Positions 44,139 to 52,699 of a stretch of 64,000 nt of DNA are shown here, one piece after another. Origin of the DNA: Symbiodinium sp. CCMP2592 (lineage: Eukaryota; Sar; Dinophyceae; Suessiales; Symbiodiniaceae); NCBI GenBank assembly GCA_905221615.1, contig CAJNDT010002835.1, forward strand, positions 735,819-799,818, in the 5' to 3' direction. The stretch's first letter is position 1. Each line of letters begins with the position of its first letter. A program made the translations under genes and the position numbers. A model generated the notes under the pieces. That model saw nothing but the letters and a program-made list of their open reading frames with translations, searched no databases and had not been told where the DNA came from.

Positions 44139-47100
44139 ATGGCTCCGCCGTTGCAAGGCTCGTCCCCTGATGCCCTGGCCGATGAAGCCGTGCGTATTTT
44201 CTCCTCTGATGAGGAGATGTCAAATCACGCCCCGGCTGAGTCCGTGGCTCAGGCGGCCCCTGCCTCGGCGTCGGTCCGACTCAGAAGTCGCTCGCCGCAC
44301 CGCCCGGTTCTCCGATACTCCTTCTCCTTTGCCCGCCCACCCTCTCAAGGGGCCCGTCCTGGCCTGCATCCCCCCTCCCCGTGTGCACGCCCTGCCAAGG
44401 AGACAGCTCCATCCTTGGATCGGGCCCCCCCTTCCACTTCCCCAGCCGATCCTCCGGCTCGCCCGGCACTGTTTCTGGACTTGTTCTCAGGCTGCTCGGC
44501 CCCGCTCTCTAAAGCAGTTTCCAATCTTGGCCTCGACCGCATTGCCCCTATAGACGTGCTTCATGGGGAACAGGTGGACTTGCTTCTGCCACAGCATCAG
44601 TCGTCCATGCGGAAATTGTGCTCGTCTGGCCTCGTGCGTGTGGCTGTTGCTGCCCCACCCTGCTCCAGCTTTAGCCGTGCACGCCTTAAACCCGGTGGCC
44701 CGCCTGCAGTCCGGACACCAGCACACCCTCACGGCATTCCCGCTCCTTCCCAGCGCCAGCAGGCTGAACTGCAATGTTCCGACAAGCTGCACGAGCTCTG
44801 TCGGGAGCTCCTCACTCTCGTGCTTCTCTCGGGCGGTCTGGTTATTCTTGAAAACCCATCTAGCAGCTTGTTGTGGCTCACCGACCCGTGCAAAGCGTGG
44901 ATCCGTCATCACTGTCTGTCCGCCGTGGAAGTTGCCGCTTGCAATTTTGGCATGAATGCTAAAAAGAGCTGGACTTTTGTCTCAAACTTGGCGGACCTCT
45001 CCTCTCTGGCCTCGACCTGCTGCCACCCGCCTGGCACTCACCCGCCTTTGACAGGCAAGCGTGACTCGTCCGGTGCCTTCCTTACACGGACCACTGCCTG
45101 CTACCCGGACGGTCTCTGCGAGCGCGTTGCGGCACTGATGGCACCATATCTCACCCGGTCTGTGGGCCCAGTCCCGTTCCTCTCCTGGGAAACGGCTCTT
45201 CTTGAGCCTCATCTCTGCTGGCCACTTCCCTCCTCCCGGATTGAAGATGGTGCAGGTTCGTGCTCCACTGCTTCCTGGTCCAAACCGTCCGGCCCCGACA
45301 CCTTTGGCCCCCTGCGCAAACTCTGGGTTCAGCGCATCCTTTCCGGGGATTTCCTTGCCAAGTTTCGCGCTCGGCTGGCATCCGGCTCCAAGGATGCCCC
45401 GATTTCTGAGTCCGAACTGGTACCTTTCTTGGGTGACCTGCGCTCCTTCCTGGGTCTGGCGGCTACTGACTTTGATACACTCCTTTCGGTCCCTCCGGGC
45501 CAACCGTTCCGCCTGTTCCTCCTGGATGCGCTGCTCCAGCTCTCGCGCGATCCGGATCGACCCTTTGTGGACTTGCTACTTGAGGGAGTTCCTCTTGGTG
45601 TTGACGAACCTATGCCTGCCTGCCCTACGCTGTTCCCTGCTTCCGCCCCCAAGGACCCATCCATGGACTTACAGCATTGTTCCTCCTCCTGGGGATCAGC
45701 TCTTTCCGACCTGTCCACTGTTGACTCCCTTCTTCAAACCGAAGTTTCTGAAGGATGGGTGCGGGAGGTTCCAGGCGGTCTTGACAGCCTCACCGCCACC
45801 TATGCTCGTACAGCCGTGGGGAAGCTTGGACTTGTTAAGGCCCCCGACCGTGACCCCCGCCTGGTGGTGGATTCCAGCGTTTCCGGTGTTACAGAACACA
45901 CCGCTCTTCCCAATAAGTCTGCGAACCCGACCATCTCGGGCCTCCGTCGCTGCTTTCCTCTCCGTCTGGCCCTGGAACAGCTCTTCGCACTTATCCTGGA
46001 TGTCAGCAAGGCTCATCGGCGCATACTGATCCGGGCCGCCGATCAAGGCCTTCTTTGCTTTTTCCACCGCGGCCGCCTATTCCAGTGTCTGACATTGAAT
46101 TTCGGTGCACGCGCGTCTGGCTTTTACTGGGCACGTTTGGCGGGGATCCTGTCACGCCTCATGCATCGGCTTCTGTTCATCCGCCATGCCTTGCTTATCT
46201 ATGTCGATGACCTGATCTCCCTCCTTTCCGGTCCGTCCGCGCCGGTTTGGGCCGCTGTGCTTTGTGTGTTCCTTCTTGTGCTTCGTGTCCCAATGAGTTG
46301 GCACAAAGCCTACTTGGGCGCACGGCCGACTTGGATTGGTTGGTCCATGTCCTTGGAAACCTTTACCGCCACGCTTGAACCACCGAAGTTGGCCCGTCTC
46401 CGCCTTCTGATTTCTTCAGCTCGTTCCGGGGAGGCGATTCCACTACACCTGCTTCGCAAACTCACCGGCAAACTTCTTTGGGTTTGTTCCCTGTTTCGTC
46501 CATTCCGGCCGTCCCTTGCACCGCTTTATCGGGACCAAAGCCTACCTCCACTTGTTCACGTTGCTGTGGCCCTCTCCAAGTGGGAATCCTTCCGTGCAGC
46601 CCTGTCCAAAGACCTCGTGCTCACGAAATCTGTTGGTCTGGCTAGTTGCCCCCAGGGCTGCACCCTGGTCAGTGTGGCCTCCCGTGCTGTTCATACACTG
46701 AAGGATGTTCCTCTCCACTTTGCCGGTGAGCGACGACTCTGGATCTCTGTCCGCTCCCCTCCTGACTCCGACCGGAAGCTCTCACAGGAATCTAAAGCTG
46801 TCTTGGACCTTTGGCACTCCTGCCTGTGTCAGTCCATCCCGCTCTTCCCGCTGTCTCTCGCTCCACTGTTGACTTGCGAGGCGTTTGCTGACGCCTGTGC
46901 CGACAGCAAACACGCGGGCCTGGGCGGCTTCGTGGCCTTTCCCTCCGGCCGCACGGTATGGTTCCGCTCCGCCTTATCGCCTGCGGAGCTTGCTCGACTT
47001 TGTGCTTGGTATTCTCCTGACATTTCCCCTCAGAAATTCATTGCTGCCTGGGAACTCCTTGGCCAAATCGCGCTTCTGTGGTGCGTTGCCCTCGTTGTCC

Positions 47101-47444
47101 CGGCCGCTCACCACCCTGTTCACTTCGTCAGCCGCTGTGACAACAGCCCTTCCGAATCGGCCTCCTGGAAAGGCCTTTCTACTGCCCGCGGTATGTGTGA
47201 CCTCTTGCACTCCTACCTGTTATGGCAGCGTCATTTCTGCATTTCCGCACATATCGACCATGTTCCGGGGTTCCGTAACAAAATTGCTGACGCCCTGAGC
47301 CGATCCCGCGACCCGGGCACCTTGGGACTCAATCCTGCCGATGAGATCCTGGTCCCTTGGCATCTGTTGAGCCGTCCTCCGCGCCCGTGTTACTCTCCTG
47401 CGTCCGCCTTCAACCGTGACCTCTTCCCGGCATTGGACTTCTGA
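44139..47444 (+). CDS. Element polyprotein: C5-methyltransferase-like domain, reverse transcriptase, RNase H
   Basis: 1,101 codons, uninterrupted. Residues about 105-330 resemble a cytosine-C5 methyltransferase: motif I ALFLDLFSGCSAPLSKAV (about 110-127), motif IV VAAPPCSSFSRAR with candidate catalytic Cys175, motif VI VILENPSSS (Glu238), then NFGMNAKKSWTFVSN. I do not see the usual QxRxR (VIII) or GN (X) motifs. Residues about 520-800 form a DIRS-type reverse transcriptase: VGKLGLVKAPDRDPRLVVDS, metal Asp621 in LILDVSKAHRR, LNFGARASGFYW, and LIYVDDLISLL with Asp690/691. Residues about 912-1085 are RNase H-like: AFADACADSKHAGLGGF (Asp918), WELLGQI, CDNSPSES, RNKIADALSR. Retrotransposon-borne DNA methyltransferases are established for Symbiodinium and charophytes; they are proposed to methylate the element's own copies. 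Confidence 0.92.
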   Translation: MAPPLQGSSPDALADEAVRIFSSDEEMSNHAPAESVAQAAPASASVRLRSRSPHRPVLRYSFSFARPPSQGARPGLHPPSPCARPAKETAPSLDRAPPSTSPADPPARPALFLDLFSGCSAPLSKAVSNLGLDRIAPIDVLHGEQVDLLLPQHQSSMRKLCSSGLVRVAVAAPPCSSFSRARLKPGGPPAVRTPAHPHGIPAPSQRQQAELQCSDKLHELCRELLTLVLLSGGLVILENPSSSLLWLTDPCKAWIRHHCLSAVEVAACNFGMNAKKSWTFVSNLADLSSLASTCCHPPGTHPPLTGKRDSSGAFLTRTTACYPDGLCERVAALMAPYLTRSVGPVPFLSWETALLEPHLCWPLPSSRIEDGAGSCSTASWSKPSGPDTFGPLRKLWVQRILSGDFLAKFRARLASGSKDAPISESELVPFLGDLRSFLGLAATDFDTLLSVPPGQPFRLFLLDALLQLSRDPDRPFVDLLLEGVPLGVDEPMPACPTLFPASAPKDPSMDLQHCSSSWGSALSDLSTVDSLLQTEVSEGWVREVPGGLDSLTATYARTAVGKLGLVKAPDRDPRLVVDSSVSGVTEHTALPNKSANPTISGLRRCFPLRLALEQLFALILDVSKAHRRILIRAADQGLLCFFHRGRLFQCLTLNFGARASGFYWARLAGILSRLMHRLLFIRHALLIYVDDLISLLSGPSAPVWAAVLCVFLLVLRVPMSWHKAYLGARPTWIGWSMSLETFTATLEPPKLARLRLLISSARSGEAIPLHLLRKLTGKLLWVCSLFRPFRPSLAPLYRDQSLPPLVHVAVALSKWESFRAALSKDLVLTKSVGLASCPQGCTLVSVASRAVHTLKDVPLHFAGERRLWISVRSPPDSDRKLSQESKAVLDLWHSCLCQSIPLFPLSLAPLLTCEAFADACADSKHAGLGGFVAFPSGRTVWFRSALSPAELARLCAWYSPDISPQKFIAAWELLGQIALLWCVALVVPAAHHPVHFVSRCDNSPSESASWKGLSTARGMCDLLHSYLLWQRHFCISAHIDHVPGFRNKIADALSRSRDPGTLGLNPADEILVPWHLLSRPPRPCYSPASAFNRDLFPALDF

Positions 47445-47503
47445 CTTTGGCGGTTTTCTCCCCGGTGCGGGTACTCCTTTGCCTGGATTTCGTTCTAGAC
47501 CTT

Positions 47504-47728
47504 GGCCTCAGAAAACCTGCAAAGTCCATTTTGGCACCCGGTTCCGACGGTTCCTGTCCCGACCGGTGCCCGTACCGATCCGTAGCAGCACCCTTTGGAC
47601 TTGTGTCCGGCCCGAGGCTCTGACACAGATCCAGACCGCTACGGTTTCAGCCATCCGGAAAAAGGAGTCCGTCTGCATTTTTCCGTGCATGCACACCGAT
47701 CGTAACAGACTAGTGCCCTCCGAATAAC
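47504..47728 (+). repeat. Split direct repeat B1
   Basis: 225 bp, 60 bases after the RT stop, directly abutting A2. Differs from B2 at two positions near its right end (CGTAACAGACTAGTGCC versus CGTAACGGACTAGTTCC). Confidence 0.95.
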
Positions 47729-47851
47729 GGTTTCTCGACGGGTCGTATTGTGTTAATCGGAGGGCTCGCAACGGCAAGTCGTAACTGTACCGCAGCCGTT
47801 CGACTTAGGCGCATCCGTTCCGCAATCTGACGGTGTGCTAGCCTTTTCTTT
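47729..47851 (+). repeat. Split direct repeat A2
   Basis: Exact copy of A1. The B1/A2 junction (GAATAAC/GGTTTCTC) represents the circle junction expected of a YR element. Confidence 0.95.
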
Positions 47852-47963
47852 CCCGCCACCTCCCCTTTGTTCTCCGCCTTGGATTTAGGCCCTTTAATCC
47901 GCAGCTTTCAGCCTGGATTTCCGATGTGGGTTGGACTTTGCCCTTTCCTGCACGCCGTAGGCC

Positions 47964-48188
47964 GGCCTCAGAAAACCTGCAAAGTCCATTTTGGCACCCG
48001 GTTCCGACGGTTCCTGTCCCGACCGGTGCCCGTACCGATCCGTAGCAGCACCCTTTGGACTTGTGTCCGGCCCGAGGCTCTGACACAGATCCAGACCGCT
48101 ACGGTTTCAGCCATCCGGAAAAAGGAGTCCGTCTGCATTTTTCCGTGCATGCACACCGATCGTAACGGACTAGTTCCCTCCGAATAAC
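47964..48188 (+). repeat. Split direct repeat B2 (right terminus)
   Basis: 225 bp copy of B1, separated from A2 by 112 bp of unique sequence. Ends at CCGAATAAC, after which sequence similarity stops. Confidence 0.95.
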
Positions 48189-49015
48189 CATGTAATATCT
48201 TGGGATGGGGGGATTTGGGTGGGCATGCACTGCCTTCACAAGTCTTCAAAGCCACATCCAGCCTCCACGCCCCCACTACATCCCGCTGATTTGGAATTCC
48301 GAACTGACAGTCCGCAGACCTGCTCCGCCAATCTGATAACCCTGACCTCGGTACACATCGAAGTAACGACAGTTGACAGACTCCAAAGTAGTGCAATCTT
48401 AACTTTCGTTCTTTAGGGAGGAGCAAGCAAAATCCGATGGCGCAAATCCCCGTCGGGTCATCACCCGCCGACATTGCAACTGCCTTTCGGATTTTCTCCC
48501 GAAGATAGCATGACCGGCAGCGCAGGTACGGGACCTCATCGGTCTTTACAAGAGTCCCGGTAACATGCTTTCACAAACTGGGTCTTCTCCTCAGAATGGG
48601 CACTTGCAGAGATCACTAGCCGAGATACGGCCGTGTCAGTGTGATCGACGAGGGTTGTCAAGCCTCCCGCAAATCAATATTGGGATGCTGCAGCATGCCA
48701 CTGTCTGGCTGCCTGGTACGAGCGTGTGCTTTGTTGGATGCTGCTGTCAAGTATCGAGATGCCAAAACGACTAGTGAATAGCAGTAGAGTCCCCGCAAAG
48801 TATACACACAGATACAGTCGCCGGATGGGACGTGGTAGAGTGAGAGTTAGTGAGAGAATCTTTCGTGCCATCTGTTGACTCGAGGCAAGTTCAGGCATCA
48901 AGCTGCGAGACTCAGCCAGCACAAGACATACCGAGTGTTCCTTCCTCAGAAAGCTTGAGTAAATCAGTGTCAGCGTCGACGCCCGCCTGAAGCGTTTTTT
49001 TTTCTGAGGCCGGAC
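48189..49015. other. Right flank of the element, no gene seen
   Basis: No supported coding exon. It ends with a strong pyrimidine tract of nine T followed by CTGAG at about 48996-49008, a good cis- or trans-splice acceptor for the ATG at 49016. Confidence 0.4.
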
Positions 49016-49093
49016 ATGCAGGGCTCAGCGCTCGAGGTGGAGCTTACCCTCGAGACCTTGGCTCAGTGGGAATGTCGGACAGCGTCGTTCCAG
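49016..49093 (+). CDS. Putative first coding exon of an unidentified gene
   Basis: ATG follows a T-rich acceptor by a few bases and reads MQGSALEVELTLETLAQWEC, continuing to about 49093. A later Ala/Val/Pro linker-like stretch near 49370-49435 (VPSFVAAPAVVPAPVVAPPL) may belong to the same gene. The product is unknown. Confidence 0.35.
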
Positions 49094-51464
49094 TTTTTCG
49101 GGTTCAGCAACATGGTCGAAGATGCTATCAGGTTGTGCAGTGTTTTTCTCCAGGCGGGGAGTCAAAACAAATTCACTTCATCACGGCTTCAGCGACTTCA
49201 TGACTTCAATGACTTTCATTTGCAAGGCCTGTCGCAGGGTCCCCCTTCCTTCCAGCCGAGACCGATGTGGAGACCATCACTGGTCCCAGCCTCAGCCTGT
49301 CGGTCACGCCACAAGAGGGAAGACTAGCCTTTGGTCAGAGAAACCTGTTGAATTCTTGATGCCAGCCCTCGGTGCCTTCCTTCGTGGCCGCGCCAGCGGT
49401 AGTGCCAGCACCAGTGGTGGCTCCGCCGCTGGTAAAGCAGACGTGCTTGTCTCAGATTGCATATTGATTACGATTCTATGTTCTACCTCTTCAGAACAAC
49501 ATTTGCATCCGCAAGCGTCTGTGCTTCTCGTCGTCGGAACACGGCTACATAGGCATAAAAAGGTAGACAAGGTTGAGCAATGCGTTGGACAGGCCATACA
49601 AGACAGTCCTTGCACCGGCAAGCCCGATGCCTCGACGCGAGGCCGAGTGCGATCTGTCTTGCGAGTGCAGAGCTGGTGAAGTGAGAGAACGGTGTACTGG
49701 CTTCCGCTGTTGATCGACCGGGCTTTCCACTGTTCCCTCCGCGTGCGGGCGAGAGCATCATTTAAAGTGCTTTGGCGGGATCGGTGTGAGACACGTTTTC
49801 CCGCGCGATGTGGACTCCAGCCAAAAATTCTCGCCCACTGATGCTGGTGCACTTTTGCCCAGAATACCGTAGTTGGAAGGGAAGGCTAAAACCGCGTGTA
49901 AAACCGACATCGATTTCGACAGGGCCCGCCCCAAACGATGCCTTCGAGCGGTTACCACGACGGCTTAGCCTGATCTAAAGGCTGACGCCGCATCCTCGCA
50001 CAGGAACTCTGCGCATGTGGTTAGGGGCATGGGGGCCCAGACACCTGCGTGTGAGGATAGCTTCCGTCTTTTGTGCGGAATAAGAACGAAGAAGGAGAGT
50101 GGGGAGTTTGAAGGAAGGGCGTAGGAGAGCTCTGGTGCAGGTGAGTGTGGCCACTTGGAGACCTATGCCGCCTTCTCAGTTTACTCCTACATCTCCTAGC
50201 CTGGCCCTGCCCCAAAGCACGAAATCAAAGTCATGCGAGGCAGGCCTGTTCAATCACTGCCAGTGTCTCCCCTCACGGAAGAGGACGGCGTGATTGTGTA
50301 AAGTGGTCATGTCCTTCAAGTTGACAGCTGTAGCCAGGAGTCGTCAACCACCGGACGAGCTTCAGTCAGCTCCTCGTGAGTTGCGAGCGTATGTATGCGA
50401 TAGGTATGAGTGGGTATGAACATAATGATGGTAAAGGTGAGGCTGTTGACTTACATTCATCGTTCTCTGAATCGCTGGCAGAGAACGTTGGGCAAGATCG
50501 TATGCGAAGGAGTGTCGATAAAGCAAAATGAGGTCTCTGCGGATCGACACGCGGCCTGCCGCCAGATGTCGCTCGCTGGGTTGCCGTAGATGGCCTCGCA
50601 ACTCCGCTCTAGACTATGTATTTCGCTAATGCAACACAAAGTCTCACTTCTCCCTTGGAGGTGTGTTGGATGCAGTCGTCTCTGTACATTTCTAGATTGT
50701 AGATGTCTTTGTCCTGTCCTCGAAATGCTACAAGAGTAGTCAAAGTCAGAGGATGCGCCTCCAAGCTTCATCTTATCATGGAAGCACAGGCGACCAACTG
50801 ATAGAGCAGGTGATTCCATCGCACGCATGCTGGCTTGCTTGCTGAAGCGAAACGACATGTATCGCGCAAGGCAATTGGCTTGTAGCATGGACAGCCCATG
50901 CGATGGATGTTCGAAAATGAACCATGCAGGGGTGGCAAGAGTCATCAGGAGACTGGTGAGTCTTCCCGCCCTTGAAGCTAATGCGATTGCTGCTTTCAGG
51001 CACTGCAAAGCAGTTGCTTTGCGGAGGCGGCAGATTGCAGGAACTTCACAGAAAGCATTTTCCACATGCTCGGCCCGGAGCTATCATGGATGCTAGGAGT
51101 TGTTACAGTTGTTGAGCTCAAAAACGCGGCTTCAAGCTGTTGGCACTTCGAAACAACTCCCATCCTGAATTCGCGGGAGGATGCGAAGACTCAAGCGACA
51201 GACCGCAGCTGCAAAACAGGGAGTGCTCGCGCTTGGTGATCGCGATGCATTTGACGGCAGGCGGATGTTTGAGGGCTTGCAGCATCCTGAGCTTAGCAAA
51301 CGAATGCTGGACTGGCAGCTTTCACACAGCAGGAAACTCTTTTGCAGAGTCTGATATTTTGGAGCGAGCGCATTTCACGGAGGCAGCATCAGCTTGAAAT
51401 CCTGACGACAAGTGATCCAAACACGAGTAACGAGCAAGTTTTCAATATCCGAATGCGCGCAACA

Positions 51465-51565
51465 GCAGCAACAACACCAGCTTCAACAACAGCCAGACGA
51501 CAACGACAGCCACAACTACAACGGGTGCTACAACAGCAACAGCAAGAGCTCCAAGAAAACAACGA
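51465..51565. repeat. Imperfect CAA/CAG trinucleotide repeat
   Basis: Interspersed CAA, CAG, CGA and ACA triplets. Plus-strand frames read Gln/Asn- or Thr-rich; probably non-coding. Confidence 0.8.
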
Positions 51566-52039
51566 CAACTTTATCAGTAGCTTTTGCCGCCATGTCTCGG
51601 TGTTGGGCAATACGGGGGGCGCAGCAGGCTAGAAGTGTCCTTTTGTTTCTCTCAAAGCTTTTGGCCTGTGTCCGAATGGCTGGGAGTCTGGCCTTCCTTT
51701 TAGGGTTTAGGGTATAGGCCAAAGCTAAGGCAGCTCTCAGCTGTCTGTAGGTGAGGGTCTTTGCCATGCAATGCAGGGGGGCGAAGCAGCTGGGACTCAG
51801 GTAGAAGACAGACCAGAAGGGCCAGCAACCTCTTTGTATCATTAAGAATAAGAGTGGGACAAGGGACTCGGACCGTCAAGTTCCCAATAGTCTCAGGAGG
51901 CTTCAGCTCTTTCCATGTTTATGCTAGCGCATGGATTACTGTTGTGCGTTTTTGCTGTTTTCGGGGTCTTGGCGTGTTTGCTGTTTTCGGGGTCTTGGGT
52001 CTAGGGGGTGGGGGGGGGGCTGATAACGTCCACGTTGCC

Positions 52040-52112
52040 ACCATCATCATGATCATCGTAATCATTGTCATCATTGTCATCATCATCGTCATCCTCGTCA
52101 TCATCACGGCAT
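52040..52112. repeat. CAT/ATC trinucleotide-type microsatellite
   Basis: Repeated CATCAT/CATTGT/CATCGT triplets. Frames give runs of Ile/Val or, on the minus strand, Met/Thr. Confidence 0.85.
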
Positions 52113-52699
52113 GGTCATCGTTTACGTGCCGGTACTCACATCATCCCCGCATAAGGTTAGAGCTTGAGGGCCTCTTTTGAAATTCATTCGTGTGTAGCAG
52201 CAGCCAGGCTCGGCTTTTGGGGTTGAGACCACTCTCGCAGAAGCATCACGTGTACTGTCACACGTTCGGAGGCATGCTAGAAGCTAGCAGCTAGCAGCTT
52301 TTACATCCAGAGCTCCAGAGCAGCTATGCCTTTCGGGGCTTGGGTATGCACTCCCACATTTTGGAAGAAACCTGCAGACTCCGTCAAGCATCTTCTGACT
52401 AAGACCCTCCACACAACAATAACTACACAGTGCCCCAGCCAAAAAAAAACTACCCAAATCATAAAATTCGGACCCCTCCGAAAACAGCTGGTTCTAAGCC
52501 GAAAAACCGCCTAAATACCGAGGTCTTCCTGACCTGCAACGTCCGATGTGGCATTTATTTTTTTGGTTCCCCAAAATGTGGTGGGAACGCTACTTCACCA
52601 CAAAATCCCCGACAAAAAACCATGCGGCGGGATGTTTATGAATCTTGCGACAACGAAGCGTAGCTTCGCTCAAAAAAACCCTGGCAATGCAACTGCAGT

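Larger units (their letters stand above)
37572..48188 (+). mobile_element. DIRS-order (tyrosine-recombinase) retrotransposon with split direct repeats and a methyltransferase-RT polyprotein
   Basis: 10,617 bp. Ends form the A1 ... B1-A2 ... B2 arrangement typical of Ngaro/PAT/VIPER-type elements: A1 37572-37694, B1 47504-47728, A2 47729-47851, B2 47964-48188. A1 and A2 are identical over 123 bp; B1 and B2 differ at 2 of 225 bp, so the insertion is recent. Five coding blocks in one direction: ORF1 (38191-39487), tyrosine recombinase (39642-42070), a short zinc-knuckle ORF (42230-42577), a Gag-like CCCH-finger ORF (42843-44108) and methyltransferase-like/RT/RNase H (44139-47444). No integrase, no canonical LTRs and no target-site duplication are seen, as expected for YR elements. 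The recombinase precedes the RT, as in VIPER-like elements and unlike DIRS1. The coding blocks are Pro/Ala-rich with C-rich third positions, unlike the host genes. Confidence 0.93.
49700..52699. other. Three kilobases without an assignable gene
   Basis: Holds a TTTAGGG doublet (51703-51716), a CAA/CAG-type repeat (about 51465-51565), a CAT/ATC repeat (52040-52110), a G9 run (52010-52018) and an A-rich stretch (52440-52450). The longest frame, minus strand 50457-51065, has no recognisable domain. Confidence 0.4.

Noticed and set aside
37572-48188. Interpretation as a Gypsy/Copia LTR retrotransposon
   Set aside because: No DDE integrase or aspartic protease, no plain terminal LTR pair; instead split repeats and a tyrosine recombinase (Arg...His-x-x-Lys...GHH...Tyr).
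50457-51065. 202-residue minus-strand frame
   Set aside because: Starts only with a non-ATG codon, no recognisable domain, no splice support.
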